Source: an uncultured Collinsella sp. | GTDB taxonomy: Bacteria > Actinomycetota > Coriobacteriia > Coriobacteriales > Coriobacteriaceae | Assembly (NCBI GenBank): GCA_900544755.1 | Contig: UQWQ01000007.1 | Location: forward strand, 1-43,721 | Direction of reading: 5' to 3' | Length of the DNA: 43,721 nt | Shown here: piece after piece, positions 14,901 through 22,191 of the stretch | Numbering within the stretch: position 1 is the first letter of the stretch | How the letters are laid out: the number at the start of each line of letters is the position of its first letter | Program-made: the position numbers and the translations under genes | The notes under the pieces: model-generated | What the model was told of the DNA's origin: nothing | Database searches by the model: none | What the model saw: the letters and a program-made list of their open reading frames with translations, nothing else

Positions 14901-14975
14901 TGGAGCCAGTGACAGGAATCGAACCTGCAACCCACTGATTACAAATCAGTTGCGCTACCGTTGCGCCACACTGGC
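14901..14975 (-). tRNA. tRNA-Thr (TGT anticodon)
   Basis: A 75-base cloverleaf on the minus strand: acceptor GCCAGTG with CACTGGC, encoded CCA, anticodon stem ACTGA/TCAGT around TTTGTAA, T arm CAGGTTCGATTCCTG. It stands alone at the right edge of the beta-glucoside island. Confidence 0.93.
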
Positions 14976-15060
14976 ACACTTGGCGCTTTCGCGCGAAGCC
15001 AATTAAGAATAAATGAATTGCGGACGAGGCGCAACAGACCCTTCGACCGACCACATCTCA

Positions 15061-15124
15061 AAACTATTCGCCAGAACGAATAGTTTTATCTGTTATTTTA
15101 AACCAAAAACTATTCGTTTTGGCG
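15061..15124. promoter_or_regulatory. Operator-like ACTATTCG inverted repeats
   Basis: AAACTATTCG (15061-15070) and CGAATAGTTT (15077-15086) form a perfect 10-base palindrome, and AAACTATTCG occurs again at 15107-15116. The segment 15069-15086 also pairs with 15107-15124 at 17 of 18 positions. An AT-rich stretch containing TAAAAT on the minus strand lies between, so this could be an operator around a promoter reading toward tRNA-Thr. The regulator is unknown. Confidence 0.5.
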
Positions 15125-15172
15125 ACGGCAACGGACCGGCCAATTGGGAAACGGGTCTCTATGGATAATCCC

Positions 15173-15850
15173 CTACCTCCCGCGAAGGGCCTTGAGCTTG
15201 GCCAGGGCATCGGGGCTCAGGCGGCTGCCCAGGGTCATCTTGATCTGCGGGGCTTCCTCGGCCTCGTGCACGTCGTTGTCGATCTGTTTGATCTCGTCCA
15301 CCAGCATGCGGCTCGAGATGCGCGTAACGCCCTTACCCATGACGACGGCCTGGATCGTGCCGTCGCTCGACACCACGGAGCACGCGCGGCCTTCCTCGCG
15401 CGCCTCGATGCAGAGCTTCTGCACCACGGTGTCGGCCGACACGCCCGTCGGCGAAAACTCGATGCGCACGCCGCGGGCGGGCAGGTTGGGGCGCTCGCTG
15501 GAGATATTGCCCGCGCCGTCAAACACGATTACGGCCTCGTAGCGGCCCTGGGCAAACGCGGCAACATCGTTGATGAGTGCCGTGCGCGCCATATCGTGAA
15601 CGTCGCTGGAATACGGATCATCGGAATGGTCGTAGACGAGCTTTTCGTAGCGCGGCGTGCAGTGGATCACGTTGTAGCCGTCGACCACCAGCAGCTCGGG
15701 CTTATTGGAGTGCACCGTCGAGACCGGGTCGGCGATGGCCTGCGCAAACGCATTGCCGCCCACGCCATAGGTCGCGGCCGAAACAATCGGCTTGGCCGAG
15801 CCTTCGCCAAAGCGCTTGGCCTTGGACTTGGCGCGGTTCTTCTTAGACAT
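15173..15850 (-). CDS. NYN domain RNA-binding protein, YacP-like
   Basis: A 225-residue protein. After a basic N-terminus it has the NYN/PIN-like fold typical of YacP: LLVVDGYNVIH near residue 55, an internal VIVFDGAG strand and VVSSDGTIQ near 165, providing the acidic residues expected for a metal-dependent RNase. B. subtilis YacP (Rae1) is a ribosome-associated endoribonuclease; the same role here is inference. It starts three bases after the rlmB stop, with GGAGGAG overlapping that stop, and occupies the position next to rlmB known from Firmicutes. Confidence 0.85.
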   Translation of the reverse strand: MSKKNRAKSKAKRFGEGSAKPIVSAATYGVGGNAFAQAIADPVSTVHSNKPELLVVDGYNVIHCTPRYEKLVYDHSDDPYSSDVHDMARTALINDVAAFAQGRYEAVIVFDGAGNISSERPNLPARGVRIEFSPTGVSADTVVQKLCIEAREEGRACSVVSSDGTIQAVVMGKGVTRISSRMLVDEIKQIDNDVHEAEEAPQIKMTLGSRLSPDALAKLKALRGR

Positions 15851-15853
15851 GCG

Positions 15854-16768
15854 CTACTCCTCCCCCATGAGCTCGCCGGCATTGCGGCGCAGCCACTCAA
15901 AGCACAGCGCGGTGGTCGCCTGGGCCACGTTGAGACTCTCGGTCATGCCGCGCTGGGGAAGCTTGGTCAAAAAGTCACATTTCTCGAGCACCAGACGCGA
16001 GATGCCGTCGCCCTCGGAGCCCATGACGAGCGCCACGCGGCCCTCGAAGGGAGCATCCCAGCAGCTGCCCTCGGCATGCTCGGAAGCGCCACCCACCCAA
16101 AAGCCGGCGGCCTTGAGGACATCGAGCGCACGGGCGATATTGGGCACCTGCGCGATAGGCAGATGCATGACGGCGCCGGCGGAGGTCTTGTAGCTGCCCA
16201 CGGTCACGCCGGCGGCACGCTTGTTGGCGATGATGACGCCCGCTGCGCCCACAACCTCGGCAGAGCGCACGATGGCGCCAAAGTTACCGTCGTCGGTCAC
16301 ATGGTCGAGCACCACGACAAGCGCCGGGCCCTCGCCTGCGCGGTCGAGGATGTCGGCGACATCGGCGTAAGGGAAGTTGCCCACCTCGAGCGCAATGCCC
16401 TGGTGAGCGCCATGGCTCGACAGCGCATCGAGCTGCGCGCGCGGCACATACTTAATGCGGACGCCCGTGGCGTTGAGGTCATCGACCAGGCGCGACAGAG
16501 CGGCATCGCGCTCCCCGCCCTCGGCGATGAGCGCGCACTTGATGGGAAAACCGGTGCGCAGTGCCTCGGCGGCAGCACGACGACCTTCGATAAACTCGCC
16601 CTTGGGAACCTGGACAGCGTCGCGGTTACGATCGCGTTGCGGACGTGCGGCCTGGGCGCGATCGCGCTGGCCCTTGGGAGTGGCAGCGCGGTCGTTGCGG
16701 CGAATCGGACGCGAGCCAGAAGCAGTCTGCTTGCCGCCACGAGGCGCACGCTTGCGATTGTCGGCCAT
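15854..16768 (-). CDS. rlmB: 23S rRNA (guanosine-2'-O-) methyltransferase RlmB
   Basis: A 304-residue SpoU/TrmH-family methyltransferase. A basic, Arg-rich extension of about 55 residues precedes the substrate-binding domain (EFIEGRRAAAEAL). The catalytic SPOUT domain shows LDHVTDDGNFGAIVRSAEV near residue 160, VMGSEGDGIS near 240 and LPQRGMTESLNVAQA near 265, the three SpoU motifs. RlmB methylates G2251 in the P-loop of 23S rRNA. The gene lies between cysS and the NYN gene in the conserved order. Confidence 0.92.
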   Translation of the reverse strand: MADNRKRAPRGGKQTASGSRPIRRNDRAATPKGQRDRAQAARPQRDRNRDAVQVPKGEFIEGRRAAAEALRTGFPIKCALIAEGGERDAALSRLVDDLNATGVRIKYVPRAQLDALSSHGAHQGIALEVGNFPYADVADILDRAGEGPALVVVLDHVTDDGNFGAIVRSAEVVGAAGVIIANKRAAGVTVGSYKTSAGAVMHLPIAQVPNIARALDVLKAAGFWVGGASEHAEGSCWDAPFEGRVALVMGSEGDGISRLVLEKCDFLTKLPQRGMTESLNVAQATTALCFEWLRRNAGELMGEE

Positions 16769-16812
16769 AAAACGGCCTCCTTTAAAAAATTTTCAAACAG
16801 GACAAAAGAAGC

Positions 16813-16842
16813 GACCGCTTAAGACGAATAGCTCAAGCGGTC
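16813..16842 (-). terminator. Terminator-like hairpin between cysS and rlmB
   Basis: GACCGCTT (16813-16820) and AAGCGGTC (16835-16842) pair; on the minus strand GCTTCTTTTG follows. It could end or reduce cysS transcripts before rlmB. Confidence 0.6.
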
Positions 16843-16847
16843 GGTAC

Positions 16848-16947
16848 GGGTTTTCCAAGTGCCCGAGATTGCCGTGAAAGAGGAGCGACGCGTACTTGAG
16901 TACGCGAGCGACGGTTTGAACGGCAAGGTCGGGTGCTTGGGAAACCC
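16848..16947. repeat. Long imperfect palindrome beyond cysS
   Basis: GGGTTTTCCAAGTGCCCGAG at 16848-16867 begins a left arm that pairs with sequence ending CTTGGGAAACCC at 16947. ATTGCCGT and ACGGCAAG continue the stem, and GCGTACT/AGTACGC forms an inner hairpin flanked by GAGCGAC on both sides. It spans about 100 bases with no coding sense. Confidence 0.7.
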
Positions 16948-16954
16948 GCGGGGA

Positions 16955-18421
16955 TTAGAGAGACTTGATACGGGTACCAGCGGCCGTATCTTCAATCGTC
17001 AGACCCAGGTCCTTGAGCTGGTCGCGGATGGCGTCTGCCAGGTCCCAGTTCTTGGCGGCACGGGCATCGGCGCGAGCCTCGAGAATCTTGGCAGCGGCCT
17101 CGTCCACGTCGTCACCCGCGTAGGCAACCAAACCGGCGGCAACGCCCAGCAGGCCCAGCGGCAGCTCGACCTTGGGCTCGGGAAGCTCGACGCCAAATGT
17201 GTCGAGCAGCTCAACCAGCGTATCGGCGGCAGCCAGGACTGCGGCCTTGTCGACGGCATCGCCCGCCTGCTCCAGGTATTGGTTGCACTCGGTCACAAAG
17301 CCAAAGACGGCACCCATGGCACCGGCGGTGTTAAAGTCGTCGTCCATGCACTCCTTAAAGGTGGCGCGGGTCTCGGCGGCCTTGGCGGCAAACGCCTCGG
17401 ATGCTGCCTCATCGGCATCGGCCGTCGCATGGTTCGCGGCCCAGCGCAGGTTCTCGACCGTTCCGGCGATACGCGTGAGTGAGTTCTCGGCACCCTCCAG
17501 GCGCTCCCAAGAAAAGTCGAGCGGCGAGCGATAACTCGTCTGCAGCATCAGCAGGCGCAGGGCGGCAGCGGAGTGCTGCTCGAGGACCTCGGCCAGCGTA
17601 AAGAAGTTTCCGAGCGACTTGGACATCTTCTCGCCGTCAACCAGCAGCATGCCCGTGTGCATCCAGGTGTTGGAAAAGCCCTGGTGCCAGGCGCAGGTAG
17701 CCTGGGCGCACTCGTTCTCGTGATGCGGGAAGGCAAGGTCGGAGCCGCCGCCATGAATGTCAATTGGGGTGCCCAGGTAGCGGTGCACCATGGCGGCGCA
17801 CTCGGTGTGCCAACCGGGACGGCCCTCGCCCCAGGGGCTCGGCCAGCTGGGCTCGCCGGGCTTTGCGGCCTTCCACAGGGCAAAGTCGAGCGGGTCGTTC
17901 TTGTCCTCGTTCTCCTCGATACGTGCACCAACCATAAGGTCATCGATGTTGCGGCCCGAGACCTGGCCATAGTTGGGATCGCTGCGCACGGCAAAGTACA
18001 CGTCGCCGTTATCGGCGGCGTAAGCGTGGCCCTGCTCGATGAGCGTCTTGATCATGGCGATCATGGGGCCGATCTCCTTGGTGGCGCGGGGGCGCACATC
18101 GGGATCGAGCACGTTGGCGGCGCGCATGACGCCGATGAACTTATCCGAGAACTCCGTCGCGACCTCGGCAGCCGTACGGCCCTGCTCGTTGGCGCGCTTG
18201 ATGATCTTGTCGTCGACATCGGTGAGGTTCTGGGCGAACGTGACCTCGTAGCCGCTCGCGATGAGCCAGCGACGAATCACGTCAAAACTGATGAACGTGC
18301 GGGCATTGCCGATGTGTATGTTGTCGTAGACCGTGGGGCCGCACACGTACATGCGGACCTTGCCGGACTCGATGGGCTGGAACTCTTCCTTTTTATGGGT
18401 AGCGCTGTTGTAGATACGCAT
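16955..18421 (-). CDS. cysS: Cysteinyl-tRNA synthetase
   Basis: A 488-residue class I synthetase. YVCGPTVYDNIHIGNARTF near residues 26-44 contains the zinc-binding Cys and the HIGH-like motif (HIGN); GWHTECAAM and GSDLAFPHHENE add further zinc ligands; GEKMSKSLGNFF carries KMSKS. The C-terminal helical part is complete. It charges tRNA-Cys. AAGGAG precedes the ATG, and the gene starts three bases from the end of ispF, so it belongs to the disA-ispD-ispF-cysS unit. Confidence 0.96.
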   Translation of the reverse strand: MRIYNSATHKKEEFQPIESGKVRMYVCGPTVYDNIHIGNARTFISFDVIRRWLIASGYEVTFAQNLTDVDDKIIKRANEQGRTAAEVATEFSDKFIGVMRAANVLDPDVRPRATKEIGPMIAMIKTLIEQGHAYAADNGDVYFAVRSDPNYGQVSGRNIDDLMVGARIEENEDKNDPLDFALWKAAKPGEPSWPSPWGEGRPGWHTECAAMVHRYLGTPIDIHGGGSDLAFPHHENECAQATCAWHQGFSNTWMHTGMLLVDGEKMSKSLGNFFTLAEVLEQHSAAALRLLMLQTSYRSPLDFSWERLEGAENSLTRIAGTVENLRWAANHATADADEAASEAFAAKAAETRATFKECMDDDFNTAGAMGAVFGFVTECNQYLEQAGDAVDKAAVLAAADTLVELLDTFGVELPEPKVELPLGLLGVAAGLVAYAGDDVDEAAAKILEARADARAAKNWDLADAIRDQLKDLGLTIEDTAAGTRIKSL

Positions 18422-18424
18422 TCG

Positions 18425-18919
18425 TTACTCCTTAACGGTTTTCTGTAGCAGGCAGACGGCCCAGGCGCCAATTCCCTCGCCCTGGCCTTCCCAACCGAGC
18501 TTTTCGGTCGTGGTGGCGGCGACGCCCACGTTTTCGACGTCGACACCCAGGGCATGGGCAAGGTTGGCGCGCATGGCATCGCGGTGCGGAGTGATCTTGG
18601 GTTGCTGGCAGGCAATGGTGCAATCGGCATCGACAAACTCAAAGCCAAGCTCGCGCGCATAGTCCATCACGCGAGCGAGCAGCACCATCGAATCGGCACC
18701 CTCGTAGGCGGGATCGGTGTCGGGGAATAGCTTGCCGATATCTCCCCCGCGGCAGGCGCCCAGAATGGCGTCGGCCAAGGCGTGCGCGAGCACATCGGCA
18801 TCCGAGTGGCCCAGCAGGCCGCGCTCGTAGGGAATGTCAACCCCGCCGATGATACATCGACGCCCCTCCACCAAACGGTGGACGTCGTAGCCGTGGCCAA
18901 TGCGCAGGTTACTGAACAT
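18425..18919 (-). CDS. ispF: 2-C-methyl-D-erythritol 2,4-cyclodiphosphate synthase
   Basis: A 164-residue protein. It opens RIGHGYDVHRL, whose DVH supplies metal ligands, and has GLLGHSDADVLAHAL, LFPDTDPAYEGADS and ATTTEKLGWEGQGEGI, all IspF signatures. It makes the cyclic diphosphate of the MEP isoprenoid pathway. It overlaps the end of ispD by 11 bases, so the two consecutive-route enzymes are coupled. Confidence 0.96.
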   Translation of the reverse strand: MFSNLRIGHGYDVHRLVEGRRCIIGGVDIPYERGLLGHSDADVLAHALADAILGACRGGDIGKLFPDTDPAYEGADSMVLLARVMDYARELGFEFVDADCTIACQQPKITPHRDAMRANLAHALGVDVENVGVAATTTEKLGWEGQGEGIGAWAVCLLQKTVKE

Positions 18920-19637
18920 GGGGAAGGTCCTCTCCCTCGGCCATGCGACCGAGCAGAATCGCGGTTACGGGACGCAGGTCCTCGGGCACCGTCACCTTAA
19001 GGTTATCGCGCGGGCTCTGGACACAGCGGACGCGCCCGCCCATGCGCTCGACCAGCGATGAATCGTCGGTGCCGATAAAGCCCTCGGCGATAGCAGCGGC
19101 GTGAGCGCGCTTCATGGCGTCGACGCTAAAGATCTGCGGCGTCTGCGCGGCCCAATAGAGCTCGCGCGGCGGCGTCTCGACGATGTTGTCGCCATCGACG
19201 ATCTTGAGCGTGTCGATGGCAGGCTGGCCGCACACGACGCCGTCGAGGGCACGGTCGCCCACAAGCACGTCGATCGCATGATCGATGGCCTCGGTCGTAA
19301 TGAGCGGACGGGCGCCGTCGTGGATGGCGACATATTCGAAACCCGCCGGAGCCGCATGCACGCCGGCACGGGTGGAATCCTGGCGGGTCTCGCCGGCATC
19401 GGCAAAGCTGATGGGCGTGTCATAGTCAAACGGGTCGATGGCCAGGCGGCGCATCTCGGCACGGCGCTCGGAAGGACACACCACCACGATGTGGCCGACC
19501 TTGTCGCTACGATCGAACGCGCGGATGGACCAGCTCATGAGCGGACGACCCGCCACGTTAACGAGCTGCTTGCCGCCGGGATTTCCAAAGCGCTGACCGC
19601 TGCCGCCGGCAACGACCACGGCGCATACGGGCGCCAT
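18909..19637 (-). CDS. ispD: 2-C-methyl-D-erythritol 4-phosphate cytidylyltransferase
   Basis: A 242-residue nucleotidyltransferase. The CTP-binding N-terminus VVVAGGSGQRFGNPGGKQ, the central AIHDGARPLI and the GTDDSSLVER stretch identify IspD, which makes CDP-methylerythritol in the MEP pathway. Its ATG shares one base with the disA stop (TAATG). ispE, encoding the next kinase, lies about 15 kb away in the same window. Confidence 0.95.
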   Translation of the reverse strand: MAPVCAVVVAGGSGQRFGNPGGKQLVNVAGRPLMSWSIRAFDRSDKVGHIVVVCPSERRAEMRRLAIDPFDYDTPISFADAGETRQDSTRAGVHAAPAGFEYVAIHDGARPLITTEAIDHAIDVLVGDRALDGVVCGQPAIDTLKIVDGDNIVETPPRELYWAAQTPQIFSVDAMKRAHAAAIAEGFIGTDDSSLVERMGGRVRCVQSPRDNLKVTVPEDLRPVTAILLGRMAEGEDLPHVQ

Positions 19638-20704
19638 TATGCGTTCCCCTGTTTGGTGCCCTTCATGCGGTACAGGGAGTCCGCAAGAATGGCAGGGTTG
19701 TTGACGCCAAAGTCGCCCAGGCGCTCCGGATCCTCGCTGATGTCATCCATGAGCTCCTGCAGCGAGCCGTACTCGTCGACGATCTTCTCGGCCACGCCGT
19801 CGCGCACGACGGACACGCGCGAAAGCGTGCGCAGGCCCAGCGGCGTCATGACGGAGTCCTCGTCCAGGTCGTCGTAACCCAGAACCGCCGCCACATGCTG
19901 TGGGTCGGACAGGTCCTTAGGCGTCATACGGCTCAGGTTGGCGCGGATCTTTTCGGCATTGGCCTCGGAGGAATCACTCGCATAGTCGCGAATCATCAGG
20001 TCGTACTCGGTATCCATGCTGGAGCCGGCGAGCTGCTCGAGCTGCATCTGCACGAGCTTGCCCTGGTTGCCCAGCTTGACAATGCAATCCTTAAGCTCAG
20101 TCTTTGCCTGCTGCATGATCTCGAAGCTCGAGAAAATCCCGGTGATATCGGCGAGCGTAACGTAGTCATCGAGCTCGAGGGCCGTCAGACGCAGCAGGGA
20201 GCGGTCGAGCGACTGACGGGTGGTCTGAAGCGTGGCGACGAGCTGGTTGACCGAGCTCATGATGGTGGTGACGGGCTGGATCTCATAGCTCTTGCCGTGA
20301 ACGTACACGTTGACGACGGCACGACGGGCCGAGACCGAGATCACGATGGCATCGGTGAGCACCGACATGCGAGCGGCAGTGCGGTGACGCATGCCCGTCT
20401 CGCTCGTGGCAAGCGAGGGATCGGGATTGAGGTGGAAGTTGGCGCGCAGGATCTGGGTGAGGTCGCCGTCGATAACGATGGCACCGTCCATCTTGGAGAG
20501 CTCGAACAGGCGGTTCGAGGTGAACGAAATGTTGAGTGGGAAGCCGTCGTTACCGGCAGCGAGCACGTTTTCGGTGTCGCCGACGCAGATAAGGGCACCC
20601 AGATGACCGGCGATGATCATGTCGAGGGCGGTGCGGATCGGCTGACCAGGTGCCGTCAGGCGGATGGCCTGTTCCATACGCTTTTGCAGCTCGTTCTTAT
20701 CCAA
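19637..20704 (-). CDS. disA: Diadenylate cyclase DisA, DNA integrity scanning protein
   Basis: A 355-residue protein. The N-terminal DAC domain has the catalytic DGA (SKMDGAIVIDGD near residue 72) and RHR (ETGMRHRTAARMS near 105) motifs, so c-di-AMP synthesis should be intact. A helical linker and a C-terminal helix-hairpin-helix DNA-binding domain follow. DisA scans DNA for branched structures and lowers c-di-AMP output on meeting them. The start codon appears to be TTG at 20702-20704, with GGGAG upstream; no ATG lies in frame there. radA, its usual upstream partner, is absent; mntP lies divergently instead. Confidence 0.95.
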   Translation of the reverse strand: MDKNELQKRMEQAIRLTAPGQPIRTALDMIIAGHLGALICVGDTENVLAAGNDGFPLNISFTSNRLFELSKMDGAIVIDGDLTQILRANFHLNPDPSLATSETGMRHRTAARMSVLTDAIVISVSARRAVVNVYVHGKSYEIQPVTTIMSSVNQLVATLQTTRQSLDRSLLRLTALELDDYVTLADITGIFSSFEIMQQAKTELKDCIVKLGNQGKLVQMQLEQLAGSSMDTEYDLMIRDYASDSSEANAEKIRANLSRMTPKDLSDPQHVAAVLGYDDLDEDSVMTPLGLRTLSRVSVVRDGVAEKIVDEYGSLQELMDDISEDPERLGDFGVNNPAILADSLYRMKGTKQGNA

Positions 20705-20865
20705 GGCATCGCTCCCATCGCATACGCTCCATAAACGCTAAATAGTTTCTCACGGTTTGTCCCCGCGGCGCTCGCGAAATCCGATGCTTACAGAATGAGC
20801 GAACACCGCTGAGAGCCTCAACGCAAATGAGCTGTTCATGTGGTAGCATCGGGATTCACATGAAT

Positions 20866-20993
20866 GAGGGAGTAGTCGCGTGACCGGGTTCGCCTCCGGT
20901 GGCGCGGCAAGTCAACATACTGGCCGAAACGGTCTGGCTTGCCTTAATGAACGAGACTCGTGGTTGTACGCGCAGCGCGTACGCCACGGGTCT
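20866..20993 (+). ncRNA. yybP-ykoY manganese riboswitch with terminator
   Basis: The leader of mntP has the conserved parts of the Mn2+-sensing yybP-ykoY class: GAGGGAGTAGTCGCG at the 5' side, AAGTCAACATACTGGCCG in the core loop and GAACGAGACTCGT at the 3' side. The 3' strand AGAC also begins a strong terminator: AGAC..CGTGG and GTACGCGC pair with GCGTAC and CCACG..GTCT, followed by six T (20954-20997). Aptamer helix P1 and the terminator compete, which fits known Mn2+-induced antitermination of the exporter. Confidence 0.88.
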
Positions 20994-21053
20994 TTTTTGT
21001 TGCTCCCCTGTCAGAAGTACACGCGGGTTCGCCCGCAAGGAGGGAGCCAAACC

Positions 21054-21632
21054 ATGGGACTCGTAGAGCTCGTGCTGCTCGCCATTGGCCTTTCGATGGA
21101 CGCCTTTGCCGTATCCATCTGCAAGGGCCTTGGCATGAAGAAGATCAACCTTAAGGTCGCCGTAGTGCTCGGCCTGTTCTTTGGCGGCTTCCAGGCCGGC
21201 ATGCCCGTGATCGGATGGGCGCTTGGCAGCCAGTTTATGGGCATCATCGGCCCCATCGACCATTGGATTGCCTTTATCCTTTTGGCCTTCATCGGCGGCA
21301 AAATGCTGTGGGAGGCTTTTACCGAGGACGAGGATGAAGGCGACGGCAAGAATGCCGAAAAGATTGAACTGAGCGAGTACCTGATCCTCGCCATCGCCAC
21401 CTCAATCGACGCCCTGGCCGTGGGCGTCACCTTCGCCTTTTTGCAGGTGGACATCGTCCCCGCCGTGCTGTTTATCGGCTGCACCACCTTTATCTTCTCC
21501 GTCGCCGGCGTAGCGATCGGCCACACCTTTGGCGCGCGCTACGAAAAACCTGCCACCATCGTGGGCGGCATCGTGCTCATCCTCATCGGACTTAAGATCT
21601 TGCTTGAGCATCTGGGGATTTTGGCGCTGTAA
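21054..21632 (+). CDS. mntP: Manganese efflux pump MntP
   Basis: A 192-residue membrane protein of the MntP (YebN) family: about six helices in two related halves, with LAIGLSMDAFAVSICKGL near the start and ILAIATSIDALAVGVTFAF in the second half supplying paired Asp residues for metal. An acidic loop (EDEDEGDG) separates the halves. It exports Mn2+. The yybP-ykoY riboswitch directly upstream supports the substrate independently. GGAGGGAG precedes the ATG at 21054. Confidence 0.95.
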   Translation: MGLVELVLLAIGLSMDAFAVSICKGLGMKKINLKVAVVLGLFFGGFQAGMPVIGWALGSQFMGIIGPIDHWIAFILLAFIGGKMLWEAFTEDEDEGDGKNAEKIELSEYLILAIATSIDALAVGVTFAFLQVDIVPAVLFIGCTTFIFSVAGVAIGHTFGARYEKPATIVGGIVLILIGLKILLEHLGILAL

Positions 21633-21668
21633 CGCCAAACACAATCGCTCAAAACTCAACGCCAGTAC

Positions 21669-21704
21669 AAGGCCTCATGCAAAGTTTTGCATGAGGCCTT
21701 TTCG
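21669..21704 (+). terminator. Terminator of mntP
   Basis: AAGGCCTCATGCAAA (21669-21683) and TTTGCATGAGGCCTT (21686-21700) are perfect 15-base arms followed by TT. The stem contains ATGCAAA, the same word as in the adjoining hip operator. Confidence 0.88.
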
Positions 21705-21705
21705 T

Positions 21706-21744
21706 GCAGACTTTTGCATGTCATACTGATATGCAAAAGTCTGC
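21706..21744 (+). promoter_or_regulatory. Operator of the hipBA operon
   Basis: A perfect 14-base inverted repeat, GCAGACTTTTGCAT (21706-21719) and ATGCAAAAGTCTGC (21731-21744), separated by 11 bases that include CATACT, a likely -10. It lies directly upstream of hipB, the expected place for HipB-mediated autorepression. Confidence 0.78.
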
Positions 21745-21759
21745 ATGTTGGAGATCGCC

Positions 21760-22191
21760 ATGGATACCCTTCCCATCACCACACCACGCCAAGCTGGCAT
21801 CTACGTGCGCCAGGCACGCGAGGCTCAGGGTCTCACCCGTGCCGCCCTCGCCAAAACGGCCAGTGTTTCGGAGCGCCTGCTCGCATCGCTCGAGCTAGGA
21901 GACGCCACCGGCATTCGACTCGACAAGTTGCTGTCCGTCTTTAACGCACTCGGCATAGGTCTCTTTGCGCAAAGCGATAACGACTCCATCGCATCGCCCT
22001 CCGAACATCCGACGACGAAAGCGGACCTCCCTATCGCGAACTCGAATGCCCTGCCAAAGCCAAGCGTAGGCAGACGACCCGCTCGACAGGGAACGCCATC
22101 TTCCTATGGTGCCTTGCTGGCCCAAATCGCAGCCGAGCAAGGCCTTTCCGACACTTCAGACCTCTCCTTTGGCTGTAAGGTTGTGAAATAA
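21760..22191 (+). CDS. hipB: HipB-like antitoxin, XRE family
   Basis: A 143-residue DNA-binding protein. An XRE helix-turn-helix occupies about residues 8-70 (GIYVRQAREAQGLTRAALAK, then VSERLLASLELGD). A polar linker and a conserved-looking C-terminal tail (SYGALLAQIAAEQGLSDTSD) follow; the tail could contact HipA. The start at 21760 is chosen for GGAGA six bases upstream; the ATG at 21745 would lie in the operator arm. The toxin gene begins directly after the TAA, so the pair is one operon. Confidence 0.85.
   Translation: MDTLPITTPRQAGIYVRQAREAQGLTRAALAKTASVSERLLASLELGDATGIRLDKLLSVFNALGIGLFAQSDNDSIASPSEHPTTKADLPIANSNALPKPSVGRRPARQGTPSSYGALLAQIAAEQGLSDTSDLSFGCKVVK

Noticed and set aside
15119..16822. 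Plus-strand open frame of 567 codons across the NYN and rlmB genes
   Set aside because: Spans two well-supported minus-strand genes and their junction; His/Ala/Gly/Arg-rich composition typical of an antisense shadow.
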